The translations under genes and the position numbers were made by a program. From NCBI GenBank assembly GCA_041398745.1, contig JAWKUB010000009.1:248001-312000 (forward strand): a DNA stretch of 64,000 nt, given 5' to 3'. A model generated the notes under the pieces. The model did no database searches, had not been told where the DNA came from, and saw only the letters and a list, made by a program, of their open reading frames with translations. Numbering within the stretch: position 1 is the first letter of the stretch; each line of letters starts with the position of its first letter. Below, piece by piece: positions 27,094 through 35,407 of the stretch. Source of the DNA: JACKHO01 sp041398745 (lineage in GTDB: Bacteria > Planctomycetota > Planctomycetia > Planctomycetales > Planctomycetaceae).

Positions 27094-27250
27094 TGAGGAC
27101 CTCGTTTGGGATCGCTGCCGAAGCTCACATCAAACGCAAGAAGGCGAACATCGCAGACAATCGCTACAGGGGAACACGGAATGACTGTAATAAGATCGAG
27201 CGACCAAAGGTAGAAAATGGAGAAATGACGTATTGGTCGTCCCCCATACA

Positions 27251-28519
27251 TTATCGCTCGACACCCTGTAATTCGACCTCAAAAACCAAAGTTGCGTTCG
27301 GCGGGATGAGATTTTCCACCCCCTGCTCGCCGTATGCCAGTCCCGGCGGCACAATCAGCCTGCGCCGATCACCCGGCTTCATCCCGACAATCCCTTCTTT
27401 CCAACCCTGAATGACGTCTTCCAGGGCAACAGTGACCGGCTTACCGAAGGGGTAACTGTTGGTGAAAATCTTCCCACCTTCCAATTGGCCAACGTAGTGG
27501 ATTTGGATTGTATCGGAAGCTGAAACCTCGCTCAGTTCGCTTTGGGCCGAGGTCAAATCGACGATTCCCAGCCCCGATTCCAACTCAGTCACTGAGTTTC
27601 TAATACGCACATTGCGAAACTCGACTCCGGCCGGATGCCCTTGCAGTGCAATTCGTCCCACAGGCGGTCGTTCGGCCAAACTCCAGGCCGATGAAACTGC
27701 CTGAGCGACAGCAACTTCGTCCTCGCTGCCCGTTTCGTCATCACGTAGCGTGATGTCGTTCACGACCTGACCGTTGATGGACACGCGAACACTTTGTCCG
27801 ATGCACTGAATCTCGCACTCATTCCATTCTCCATCGGGCACCAACTTAGCGGGCGTCTGAGGAGCGATGCGATAGTAGAGGCTTCCGGTGTACTGGTTCG
27901 AATTGAGGTTGGCGTACTTAGGAGCGTTGTCGTCAATGAGTTGGATTTCCATTCCAGTGAACGTCGGGCTCCCCTCCTCCAGGCAGCGAATGGCCACACC
28001 GGAATTCGTTCCACCGGCCAGCCGGTATTCCAGTTTGAGAACGAAATCGCTGTAGCTCTTTTCTGACATCAGCCAGCCGACACCCACACCACCGCCGCGA
28101 ATGACATTGTCATCCTTGGTCCAGGTGCCAGGACGACCTTCATGGATTTGCCAGCCATTCAGGCCAGTCTCATCGAACAGCGATAAGAATCCTGCTTCGC
28201 CGTCCGCAGCGACGACGGGAGCGTTCGATGGTTCGGGAACCGGTTTCTCCAGTGGTTCAAGGCCCTTCGGTTCTCCGGGGGCAACCAGACTGGCCGTCTG
28301 AACGGGACCAATGGGTTTGATGTCAGCAGGTGGTTCCGAAGTCTCCTTGGTTTCGGCAGTAACCACAGTTGGTTCCGCGGGCCGACTGGGAAGACTCGGC
28401 CCCGTGACGTCTTCAGCAATTGCAGACTGAGCCAGAAACAGCATTCCGGCAACGCCCGCTCTCCCCAGTAACTGGGTGAGGGAACTACAACTGCGAAACT
28501 CCTGCTGACGGTCGGTCAC
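27251..28519 (-). CDS. DUF1080 (LamG-like) domain fused to FKBP-type peptidyl-prolyl isomerase
   Basis: Secreted: the N-terminal hydrophobic segment ends near QSAIAED. Residues ~115-310 are a DUF1080/3-keto-disaccharide hydrolase-like jelly roll (GLNGWQIHEGRPGTWTKDDNVI, DFVLKLEYRLAGGTNSGVAIR, GRIALQGHPAGVEFRNVRIR). Residues ~335-422 are an FKBP domain (IQIHYVGQLEGGKIFTNSY, GWKEGIVGMKPGDRRRLIVPPGLAYGE, NATLVFEVELQGV). DUF1080 domains are abundant in planctomycetes and linked to glycan handling; the FKBP would isomerise prolyl bonds in the periplasm. The joined role is unknown. Confidence 0.92.
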   Translation of the reverse strand: MTDRQQEFRSCSSLTQLLGRAGVAGMLFLAQSAIAEDVTGPSLPSRPAEPTVVTAETKETSEPPADIKPIGPVQTASLVAPGEPKGLEPLEKPVPEPSNAPVVAADGEAGFLSLFDETGLNGWQIHEGRPGTWTKDDNVIRGGGVGVGWLMSEKSYSDFVLKLEYRLAGGTNSGVAIRCLEEGSPTFTGMEIQLIDDNAPKYANLNSNQYTGSLYYRIAPQTPAKLVPDGEWNECEIQCIGQSVRVSINGQVVNDITLRDDETGSEDEVAVAQAVSSAWSLAERPPVGRIALQGHPAGVEFRNVRIRNSVTELESGLGIVDLTSAQSELSEVSASDTIQIHYVGQLEGGKIFTNSYPFGKPVTVALEDVIQGWKEGIVGMKPGDRRRLIVPPGLAYGEQGVENLIPPNATLVFEVELQGVER

Positions 28520-28643
28520 GAGACATTCCCTTGGTCGTTGATGCCAGTAAACACTTCACGCAATGCCCAACAGCCAACAGGCCAGCAGCAATTCGGCAGC
28601 GTTCGCACCGTAAACTTATTACGATTCACCTTTCGACTGCACC

Positions 28644-29936
28644 ATGAATCCCGGCCCCGGCGGCGGTTTAGTTTCCGTTTCGGCTGACTTTGCCGGGCGG
28701 ACTCCGATTTCATCCAACATCGCTGTCGAGAATCGCGTAAAGCCAATCTGTCCATACCCCCTTTCTGCCCTGTCTCGCATGAACCCGCTCGCCTCCCAAT
28801 TTGAGAACGCTCTCAACAGCCTCCCCGGCGAGCCAGACCGTTACGCGGTTGAGGTCGTGAATCTTATTCTTCGCATGGCTCAGGCACATGCGGTCAGCGA
28901 CGTACACCTCCTGCCGCAACCAGGCGACAAACTCGACATGTCGTGGCGGATCGATGGAGTCCTCACGCCTGTCTGCTCGCTCACGAAGCTCACCAAGAAC
29001 ATTGTGTCACGACTCAAGGTCCTGGCCCATTTGCTGACGTACCGAACGGACGTCCCCCAGGAGGGACGTATTCAGGGTGCCGACGATGGTATCGACATGC
29101 GGATTAGTACATTCCCTACCCTGCATGGCGAGAAAGCAGTCATCCGGCTCTTTGTTGCTCCCAAGGAATTCCACTACCTCGAAGACCTCGGACTGGCAGA
29201 CGACATTCTCACCGGCCTCAACAGTATGTTGAACAAGACCTCGGGAGTTGTGGTCATCGCCGGGCCGGCGGGGACTGGGAAAACGACCACGCTCTACGCC
29301 AGTCTGCGAACAATTCTCCGCGACGCTCCCCAGCCGCGCAGTCTCTGCACGTTGGAAGACCCCGTTGAAGCACTCATTCCCGGCATCGCACAAACGCAGG
29401 TCAAGCGAGATACCGAACTCACCTATCAGCGAGGGTTGGCGTCACTCATGCGGCAGGACCCCGACGTCATTATGGTCGGCGAAATTCGGGATCATGAAAC
29501 CGCGCAAACGGTTTTCCAGGCGTCGCTCACCGGCCAACTGGTACTCACCTCGTTCCACGCGGGATCTGCAGCCGAAGCCCTCAGCCGCCTCTCCGACATG
29601 GGGATTGAACCGTACGTCATCCGGTCCGGCCTCAGCGGCATTCTGGCCCAGCAACTTCTCCGCCAGTGCTGCAGTTGCGTGACAGATGCGGGAACATCAG
29701 CTGACTGCCCCCAATGCCACGGCACGACATTCAATGGCCGGATGGTCCTCGCCGAGCTTCTCACCCCCAACTTCCCCGGCCTCACCGAAGCCCTCCTCCA
29801 ACGCGCGCCCGCCCAAGACTTCGCCCACCTCGCTGCCAACTCCGGAATGCGCACATTGAGGCAAGCTGCCAACGCAGCGGTCGAACAGGGACTGACGACA
29901 GAGTTGGAAGTGTTTCGAGTGCTGGGGCCGCAGTAA
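28644..29936 (+). CDS. GspE/PilB-type secretion or pilus assembly ATPase
   Basis: Hexameric P-loop ATPase that powers type II secretion or type IV pili. It has a Walker A GPAGTGKTTT (~residues 207-216), an Asp box (CTLEDPVE), and a Walker B region QDPDVIMVGEIRDHETAQ; a zinc-binding CCSC..CPQC segment sits at ~350-370. The N-terminal GspE/MshEN domain is missing, giving a compact 430-aa form. ATG 28779 (MNPLASQFENAL) is an alternative start, since the first 45 residues look non-conserved. No other secretion genes adjoin; a secretin lies 11 kb away. Confidence 0.9.
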   Translation: MNPGPGGGLVSVSADFAGRTPISSNIAVENRVKPICPYPLSALSRMNPLASQFENALNSLPGEPDRYAVEVVNLILRMAQAHAVSDVHLLPQPGDKLDMSWRIDGVLTPVCSLTKLTKNIVSRLKVLAHLLTYRTDVPQEGRIQGADDGIDMRISTFPTLHGEKAVIRLFVAPKEFHYLEDLGLADDILTGLNSMLNKTSGVVVIAGPAGTGKTTTLYASLRTILRDAPQPRSLCTLEDPVEALIPGIAQTQVKRDTELTYQRGLASLMRQDPDVIMVGEIRDHETAQTVFQASLTGQLVLTSFHAGSAAEALSRLSDMGIEPYVIRSGLSGILAQQLLRQCCSCVTDAGTSADCPQCHGTTFNGRMVLAELLTPNFPGLTEALLQRAPAQDFAHLAANSGMRTLRQAANAAVEQGLTTELEVFRVLGPQ

Positions 29937-29965
29937 GCGGGATGATAGAGTTAAGCTGACTGTGC

Positions 29966-29996
29966 CATGCCCACGTCGCGCAGCAGCGTGGGCATG
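29966..29996 (-). repeat. 31-bp palindromic repeat family 2, copy 1
   Basis: CATGCCCACG (29966-29975) and CGTGGGCATG (29987-29996) around an 11-nt loop. Exactly the reverse complement of the copy at 55531; another copy is at 30710. Confidence 0.85.
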
Positions 29997-30029
29997 TGTT
30001 TGGTACAAGTATTTTCTGGGACTTCGTCA

Positions 30030-30536
30030 ATGACATTCAAAGCTCTGCTGGCATCCATTGTTGTCGACGGCATGTGTATCGATGTCGTTCAAGATGCCAT
30101 CAAAGGTGCGGAGGATGACTCATACGGCGTACATCGTATTTATCAGGGAGAGCCCGTTGCCGTAGTCCGAGGGGAAAGCGGCTCAGTGGCGGAATTGCGT
30201 GAACTGGTTCGGATCGTCAATTGCCGTAACTCTGGAGCGTTTGCACGAGCTTGTACGAAGGCACCTACAGATGTCTCCAAATTTTGTGGCGCACTGTTGG
30301 GATTGTCTCCAATCCTGTCGACAAATCATCTCGACACCGTGTCGCGGACATTTGAGTTTAATGAATGCCCGACCCTACCGAGCATTACGAACGACCGACT
30401 GCAGTTTGATGTCGACACATATCCATGCAGCAACGCCGAAACCCTTGCCAGGGTTGATCGATACTACGTTGATGTGAACACCGGCGACGTAACGAGCAAT
30501 GTCATTTCTATTGGTGAGGGCGGATGCCAAGACTGA
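30030..30536 (+). CDS. Hypothetical protein, 168 aa
   Basis: ATG 30030 is chosen; the longer frame from 29967 reads through a palindromic repeat. Not recognised. No signal peptide or membrane helix. It has several cysteines (MCIDV, IVNCR, FNECP, YPCSN, GGCQD) that could form disulfides or bind metal, and an acidic C-terminal half. The gene is bracketed by inverted copies of the 31-bp palindrome (29966 and 30710) and a 70-bp palindrome (30608), which suggests an insertion hotspot or a small mobile passenger. Confidence 0.5.
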   Translation: MTFKALLASIVVDGMCIDVVQDAIKGAEDDSYGVHRIYQGEPVAVVRGESGSVAELRELVRIVNCRNSGAFARACTKAPTDVSKFCGALLGLSPILSTNHLDTVSRTFEFNECPTLPSITNDRLQFDVDTYPCSNAETLARVDRYYVDVNTGDVTSNVISIGEGGCQD

Positions 30537-30607
30537 GGGGGCAATGATCCCCTCGTTCCCAAGTTGGAGCCTGAAATCAAGGCCCCGCATACCATCGGAG
30601 CCCACAT

Positions 30608-30677
30608 ACCAGCACGAGGCGCTAGCGAGTGAATCTGGATATCGGCGAAAATTCACTCGCTGGCGCTTCGTGGTGGT
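30608..30677. repeat. 70-bp imperfect palindrome
   Basis: Arms of 27 bp at 30608-30634 and 30651-30677 with four mismatches; shared core GCGAGTGAAT / ATTCACTCGC. A single copy in this window, of the type dispersed in other planctomycete genomes as far as I recall. Confidence 0.7.
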
Positions 30678-30709
30678 AACGGGATCAAGGGTCCAACGGG
30701 TTCGGACCG

Positions 30710-30740
30710 CATGCCCACGCTGCTGCGCGGCGTGGGCATG
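30710..30740 (+). repeat. 31-bp palindromic repeat family 2, copy 2
   Basis: CATGCCCACG and CGTGGGCATG arms; loop differs by one base from the copies at 29966 and 55531. Confidence 0.85.
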
Positions 30741-30748
30741 TCATAGAC

Positions 30749-31150
30749 TTACTTCTTCTCGTCCTCTTCGACGACTTCAATCTGTCCGGGGTACTCGACA
30801 ATCATTTGGGGACTTCCCTGTCGCAGGCCGATTTCTCCGGTGACGCGGAGATTCTTGTTGGCGTAGAACTCTGCCGGGTTTTCGATGTCGCGCTCGGCAA
30901 ACTTCTTCAGGGCTTTGCTGAAAATCACGACGGTGAAGTTGCGGGAGTCGCGGTAGTTCTTTTGGGAATTCAGGAAGCAAACCGGTTCGGCACGATCGGA
31001 CAGGAGTCGGCTGGACTCCACGTGCATTTCTACCGTTGCTTTCTCACCAGCTCGTCCTGCGGCCAAGTCAGCCGGGATGACATCATCGCCACTGACGGTC
31101 GAAACCAGGAACAACACTGCCAACATAAAAAAAGCGTTAAGTCGTCTCAC
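30749..31150 (-). CDS. Small secreted protein, OB-fold-like
   Basis: 133 aa with signal peptide MRRLNAFFMLAVLFLVSTVSG. The mature part reads as short beta strands (KATVEMHVESS, CFLNSQKNYRDSRNFTVVIF, NLRVTGEIGLRQGSPQMIVE), a layout typical of OB-fold proteins where a LNSxKxYRDxxNFTVVI strand precedes a G-x-V/I-strand. It ends in a charged tail, EVVEEDEKK. Probably periplasmic; function unknown. It is divergent from the nuclease-family gene at 31226, and a shared promoter region could link them. Confidence 0.75.
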   Translation of the reverse strand: MRRLNAFFMLAVLFLVSTVSGDDVIPADLAAGRAGEKATVEMHVESSRLLSDRAEPVCFLNSQKNYRDSRNFTVVIFSKALKKFAERDIENPAEFYANKNLRVTGEIGLRQGSPQMIVEYPGQIEVVEEDEKK

Positions 31151-31225
31151 TGGACCATTCCTTCAGGTAGATTACGCAATGATATTGCCTGAGAGTTTGA
31201 ACTTCTTCCCCCAGAGTTACCAGCG

Positions 31226-32152
31226 ATGCGCATCTCACTTTTTCTGTTCTTAATGATTTGTTCCAGCACCGTGCAGGCTGATGACACACTGCGAATTGCG
31301 TTCTGGAATGTCGAGAACCTGTTCGACAATCATCGCAATTTGGCGACGCCCAACGAGGACTTGTTTGTCCCTTCCACGCTTAACACAAAACTGCGGAAGG
31401 ATGGCGAGATTATTCGTGAGCTGAATGCCGATATCGTCGGTCTGATGGAAGTCGAGAATCACCACATTCTCCAGCGACTGGTCGACGAACGACTCGCAGA
31501 CATGGGATATCGCTATACCGCCCTGATTGACGGCAAGGACGAACGAGGAATCGACTGTGCATTGATCAGTCGGCATCCCTTTACCTGCACAACCATCGAG
31601 GTGCCGGGATTCTACCGAACGCTGCTGCTGGGACGTTTCGTCATCAACGGCGAGCCACTCTACGTCATTGTCAATCACTGGAAGAGTCGCTTCAACGACG
31701 GCAGCGAACAACGAATGAGTTGTGCCAACAGTGTGCTCAGGGCGGTCAACGAGCTCATTCCGGCCATGGAGAACGGGCGTCCGGTTCCTGTCGTCATTGG
31801 CGGTGACCTCAACGACAATGACTGGAACGACTCGGTTGTTCATCTTGAACAGCACGGCCTCATCAACACGCTCAAAAGTCTGTCCAACGAGCAGCGCTGG
31901 ACACTGCCCTACGACAATCGGGACGCTGGAAAAGTCGAATTCGACAGCTTCGACCATGTATTCATCAACAGCACACTGATGGACGGATCGGCAACTCGCT
32001 GGTCCAGTTCTCAGGTGATCCGTCCCGCTCGCATGGTAACTTCGCGCGCCATCAACGGAGAATCGTACATGTGGCCCGATGATGACCATGACGATCACAT
32101 CGGGTACTCCGATCACTTTCCGGTCGTCACTGAACTGAAAATCACCAAGTAG
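31226..32152 (+). CDS. Secreted endonuclease/exonuclease/phosphatase family protein
   Basis: 308 aa with signal peptide MRISLFLFLMICSSTVQA. EEP-fold motifs: RIAFWNVENLFD (metal-binding Asn/Glu near residues 28-32), DIVGLMEVENHHIL, the central YVIVNHWKSR, VIGGDLNDND and the C-terminal GYSDHFPVV catalytic Asp-His. Members are Mg-dependent nucleases or phosphodiesterases; export suggests breakdown of extracellular DNA or phosphoesters, which is inference. Confidence 0.92.
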   Translation: MRISLFLFLMICSSTVQADDTLRIAFWNVENLFDNHRNLATPNEDLFVPSTLNTKLRKDGEIIRELNADIVGLMEVENHHILQRLVDERLADMGYRYTALIDGKDERGIDCALISRHPFTCTTIEVPGFYRTLLLGRFVINGEPLYVIVNHWKSRFNDGSEQRMSCANSVLRAVNELIPAMENGRPVPVVIGGDLNDNDWNDSVVHLEQHGLINTLKSLSNEQRWTLPYDNRDAGKVEFDSFDHVFINSTLMDGSATRWSSSQVIRPARMVTSRAINGESYMWPDDDHDDHIGYSDHFPVVTELKITK

Positions 32153-32205
32153 CGGGTGACCTACGGTCTATTGCCCGGGCGGAGAACGTCTATCGGTGCT
32201 GAAGC

Positions 32206-32230
32206 CACAGACAGGAATGTCTGTGTCACC
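32206..32230 (+). repeat. Palindromic repeat family 1 copy
   Basis: CACAGACAGGAATGTCTGTG then TCACC; intergenic, between convergent genes. Confidence 0.85.
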
Positions 32231-32270
32231 GGAGTGGAACTCGCAGGTTCGTCGCGTGCTTAAGAAAAAC

Positions 32271-32301
32271 AGCACGCTCCCGCAATTTGCCGGAGCGTGC
32301 T
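32271..32301 (-). terminator. Rho-independent terminator, minus strand
   Basis: AGCACGCTCC (32271-32280) and GGAGCGTGCT (32292-32301); on the minus strand followed by GTTTTTC. It ends the DUF1559-lipoprotein unit. Confidence 0.85.
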
Positions 32302-32323
32302 GATTTCAATGCAATGAATGCAG

Positions 32324-32812
32324 TTAACCTTCCACAGGGCCGGTCGTAGAACCATCGGAGGCCAGGTCGAAATCGATGCTGTCGCCTTCGATGATGTAGA
32401 CACGCAGCCTGGTTTCGTCGCCGCGATACGCTTCCGGAATAAGTTCCGTTGGCTTCTCACTGGCTCCTTCACCCTCTTCCGATTCTTCTTCGCCCCCTTC
32501 CGATTCGCTGTTCACGCCGAGGACTTTCATCGTCGTACTAATGAGCACTTTCTTCTCGCCAGGGATGATGCCACTCTTCTCACTGTTGAACTGCAGTGAA
32601 TAGTTTCCGGAGGAGTCGGTCAATCCGTAAGAACGGGTCGAGGTCTCCAGGTCTTCGAACACGACCACTGCATCAGCAACTGGAGCACCATCCAACTTCA
32701 CTGTTCCCGAAATGCTGACGAGCCCCAGATCGGAATAGTCGACTCGGTTTGAACCGCATCCGAGGGCCAGCGTCAACGAGAACAACAGCACATACGTCAT
32801 GCGACTTTTCAT
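32324..32812 (-). CDS. Carboxypeptidase-regulatory-like lipoprotein
   Basis: 162 aa with a lipoprotein signal (LLFSLTLALGC, lipobox LALGC). The mature part has a planctomycete beta-sandwich pattern: VSISGTVKLDGAPVADAVVVFED, YGLTDSSGNYSLQF, then an acidic Glu/Ser-rich insert. These small lipoproteins almost always follow a DUF1559 gene, as here (21 bp downstream), so the two probably work together at the cell surface. Function is not established. Confidence 0.88.
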   Translation of the reverse strand: MKSRMTYVLLFSLTLALGCGSNRVDYSDLGLVSISGTVKLDGAPVADAVVVFEDLETSTRSYGLTDSSGNYSLQFNSEKSGIIPGEKKVLISTTMKVLGVNSESEGGEEESEEGEGASEKPTELIPEAYRGDETRLRVYIIEGDSIDFDLASDGSTTGPVEG

Positions 32813-32833
32813 AATTGCACCACTTCCTCTTCT

Positions 32834-33781
32834 CTAGAACTCGCCGACAACTTCGTTTCCACTCTTCGAACCAAGACCCCGGAGCAAGTTGAGGTCGATG
32901 TTTTCAGAGACAAACCGCACGGCTCCGTCGGCCATGGCGAAGTGGGCTCCACCAACGTGGTAGCTACCGAAGGTCAGTTCCATAATTGTGCCGTGCAGAG
33001 CGGGATCGCGGCGACGCGAATTGATGTGCCAGTAGGTCGAGCCCAAACCTTCCGAGTATTCCGTTCCTCCCAAGTCACCGGGAATGCAGTCCCAGCCGCC
33101 GGTTTGAGGAGCGCCGAGCAGCCAGTAGTCCATTCCCTGTCCATCCTTCACAAAACTGGGGTCGGTATAACTTTCACCCAGCATGAATGTGGTGGAGGTT
33201 CCGTCGGTAATGTCTCGCATTCGCGTGGAACTGCAGCCGAAAAACATACCGTTCAGCCCGGTTTGCTGCTCCAGTGCAACAGCGGGATGTCCCGATGGCA
33301 CGGTACTGAGGTCATCGGAAACGGCGTTGCTTCCGGAAACGGCCCGGTAGCTGGTGGCGACGCGCGTAGGAATTCCGTTGTTATTCCATTGCGGCGGAAT
33401 TGCCATACTCGGACACAGGAAGAGAGGAATCATCGTACCTGCTGCGGTTTCGTTGGGAGACCCGTCGGCATCCCAGTTGCCTGGGCCGCTTTCTTGCCAC
33501 ACCAACGTGTTGTACAGCGGAGCCTGTTCGATTTCGGGGAGAATCATGGCGGACCACAGCGTTTCCCGCTCGTCAAAGCCGAACGGAAATGTGCCATGCG
33601 AGTCGTGGTAATTGTGCATGGCCAGGCCAAGGTTTTTCATGTTGTTCTTGCATGCACTGCGGCGAGCCGCTTCGCGCGCCTGCTGGACAGCGGGCAACAG
33701 AAGAGCGATAAGCACTGCGATAATTGCAATAACCACCAGCAATTCGATGAGAGTGAATCCGTGACGTTTCTGTCGTTTCAT
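32834..33781 (-). CDS. DUF1559 protein with type IV prepilin-like N-terminus
   Basis: Start at MKRQKRHGFTLIELLVV (33781); the longer frame to 33901 lacks support. The prepilin cleavage site is G-FTLIELL, followed by a ~25-residue hydrophobic helix and ARRSACKNNMKNLGLAMHNY. The middle carries the DUF1559 domain, and the C-terminus has the hallmark GGAHFAMADGAVRFVSENID (H-x9-DG box). 315 aa. DUF1559 proteins occur in dozens of copies per planctomycete genome; a pilin-like surface role processed by a prepilin peptidase is inferred. Same operon as the downstream lipoprotein. Confidence 0.95.
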   Translation of the reverse strand: MKRQKRHGFTLIELLVVIAIIAVLIALLLPAVQQAREAARRSACKNNMKNLGLAMHNYHDSHGTFPFGFDERETLWSAMILPEIEQAPLYNTLVWQESGPGNWDADGSPNETAAGTMIPLFLCPSMAIPPQWNNNGIPTRVATSYRAVSGSNAVSDDLSTVPSGHPAVALEQQTGLNGMFFGCSSTRMRDITDGTSTTFMLGESYTDPSFVKDGQGMDYWLLGAPQTGGWDCIPGDLGGTEYSEGLGSTYWHINSRRRDPALHGTIMELTFGSYHVGGAHFAMADGAVRFVSENIDLNLLRGLGSKSGNEVVGEF

Positions 33782-34148
33782 GGTTGGAACCTGCCTGGTA
33801 CCGAAGGGGTGAATGCGTCCGAACGCGGACTTGAATTGCGGCGAAGGGTAGCCAGCATGTTTGAATTTCTGGTGCAGGTTCGGGCAATTATCAGACAGCA
33901 ACCGGTTAGGGATTGGTTAACCGTCGACGGAGCAGGCTCACTTTACTTCTGTTGCATGCATGCCTATTGATTTGGCAGGAATCGAGAGATGAAAGTCGCC
34001 ATCGAAAGCTCTCAAGGGCGACCTGAATCGCCATGCAATTGGGGCAACGCCTGTCACCAATTCTGCTCTTCAGACGCTTTCACACAATTCGCTAACCTAC
34101 TGTTTGGCGTGCGGCCGCAACAACGTTTCACGAAGAAGGAGTTAAAGC
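33782..34148. other. Intergenic region between DUF1559 and mscL
   Basis: 367 bp between divergent genes; should hold both promoters. A GAAGGAG Shine-Dalgarno sits before mscL. No repeat or RNA gene recognised. Confidence 0.4.
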
Positions 34149-34577
34149 ATGGGAATTATCAAGGAGTTCAAAGAGTTCGCAGTACGGGGCAACGTCGCGG
34201 ACATGGCCGTTGGTATTATCATAGGCGGGGCGTTTGGAAAAATTGTGACGTCGCTGGTCAATGACGTCGTCATGCCGCCGGTCGGCATGTTGATGGGGAA
34301 CGCCGACTTTTCCCATTTGGCGATCACGCTACGTGAGAAGACCGCCGATGTGGATGCGGTTACGCTGAACTACGGTGCGTTTATTAACACCGTGCTCGAC
34401 TTTGTCATTGTCGCCTTCTGCATTTTCATGCTCATCAAGGCGATGAACAACTTGAAGCGACAAGAAGAGGCGGCGCCCGCGGAACCGACAACCAAGGACT
34501 GTCCGAAGTGCTGCTCCTCGATTCCCATCAAAGCCACCCGCTGCCCCAACTGCACCTCGGAACTTGCTGCTGCGTAA
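34149..34577 (+). CDS. mscL: Large-conductance mechanosensitive channel with C-terminal zinc ribbon
   Basis: 142 aa. The core is standard MscL: N-terminal amphipathic MGIIKEFKEFAVRGNVADMAVGIIIGGAFGKIV, then MPPVGMLMG, a periplasmic loop and TM2 (NYGAFINTVLDFVIVAFCIFMLIKAMN). It protects cells from hypo-osmotic burst. Instead of the usual cytoplasmic helix bundle, the tail has a zinc-ribbon motif: Cys118-x2-Cys121 and Cys132-x2-Cys135 (CPKC and CPNC). A good Shine-Dalgarno (GAAGGAG) precedes the ATG. Confidence 0.95.
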   Translation: MGIIKEFKEFAVRGNVADMAVGIIIGGAFGKIVTSLVNDVVMPPVGMLMGNADFSHLAITLREKTADVDAVTLNYGAFINTVLDFVIVAFCIFMLIKAMNNLKRQEEAAPAEPTTKDCPKCCSSIPIKATRCPNCTSELAAA

Positions 34578-34599
34578 GTTCTCGCTGGCATGAATTTCT

Positions 34600-34692
34600 T
34601 AAAGGCAGTTTCAAAACCTCCCAGCATATGAAGTGTGTTCTGAGAGAACACAGACAGAAATGACTGTGCTCCGGGTTTTGAAACTGCCTTTA
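34600..34692. repeat. Composite ~93-bp inverted repeat element, copy 2
   Basis: Ends TAAAGGCAGTTTCAAAACC and GGTTTTGAAACTGCCTTTA are nearly perfect inverted repeats, enclosing CCAGC-ATGAAG and a family-1 palindrome (CACAGACAGAAATGACTGTG at 34649-34668). Same plan as 22756. Confidence 0.85.
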
Positions 34693-34740
34693 AGTGCCCT
34701 TTAGAGCAAATTGATGGATGCCGGTCGTTACAGATCGATT

Positions 34741-34928
34741 CTACTCTGCATCCCTTTGAGGCGAATCTGTTTCTAAGGGGAATTCTTTGAAGTCCGATTC
34801 ATTCAGTGCTTCGTAGAACGAATCGAGGCTATCGAACTCCGTACTCATTAGAGGATTTCCGTCAGAGACTCCTGCTCGTCGGCCGTCAACTTGTCCGCTG
34901 CATCGAGAATTTCCGCAAACGTCACCAT
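34741..34928 (-). pseudogene. Possible decayed small gene (two coupled mini-frames)
   Basis: A 26-codon frame (34928 down to 34848, MVTFAEILDAADKLTADEQE...) ends in TAATG, where a second frame of 35 codons starts (34848 down to 34741, MSTEFDSLDSFYEAL...). The first resembles the N-terminus of small addiction-module antitoxins. It could be a frameshifted remnant or two overlapping peptides. It lies in the repeat-rich 34578-35407 gap, which otherwise holds only repeats. Confidence 0.3.
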
Positions 34929-35146
34929 GAGTTGCTTCACTCAATTGACCAGTCGCACATCATCGGATTAGGGGATGTGCGAGGCACATTTCGTTCCAGA
35001 TTCTACCGGCAGGTCCCATCCGGCGCCCGGAACAAAGTGTGGGCGGAAACAAGGGGTATGACGCCACGCAAGACTTGTCCTGGTTGCCAAACTCCTGTTT
35101 GAGAACGAGGTTGAAGAATTCCAAACGACGATATATTGGTTCGTCC

Positions 35147-35208
35147 ATGATGAATCATCTTGTGCCTGCGGCACCCTCCCGCTCTGAACGAGCGGAAGGG
35201 CCACCCTG
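35147..35208 (+). repeat. 62-bp double-hairpin repeat family 3, copy 1
   Basis: CATCTTGT, stem GTGCC-TGC-GGCAC, stem CCGCTC-TGAAC-GAGCGG, then GGGCCACCC. It matches 55181-55242 (opposite strand) at 58 of 62 positions; a diverged third member is at 55296. Confidence 0.85.
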
Positions 35209-35343
35209 CGTCCGGCGTGAGTCACTGCGATGCAAGTGTGCCAGTGCGACAGCGTGTTTCTCCACTTGGTGACCAAGCTCATTCATGGTCACCTGACGAA
35301 CTCTTTGCACAGTTAACACCGGCACCTTGATGCACGACCAATC

Positions 35344-35372
35344 ACTGGCTGACAAGCAGCCAGTGGCACACA
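35344..35372 (+). repeat. Palindromic repeat family 4 (CACTGGCT stem), copy 1
   Basis: CACTGGCT-GACAAGC-AGCCAGTG followed by GCACAC. Related copies are at 35751 (reverse) and 62227. Confidence 0.8.
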
Positions 35373-35407
35373 ACTTGTCGCTGTTTATCATTGCCACCCG
35401 CCGGATT

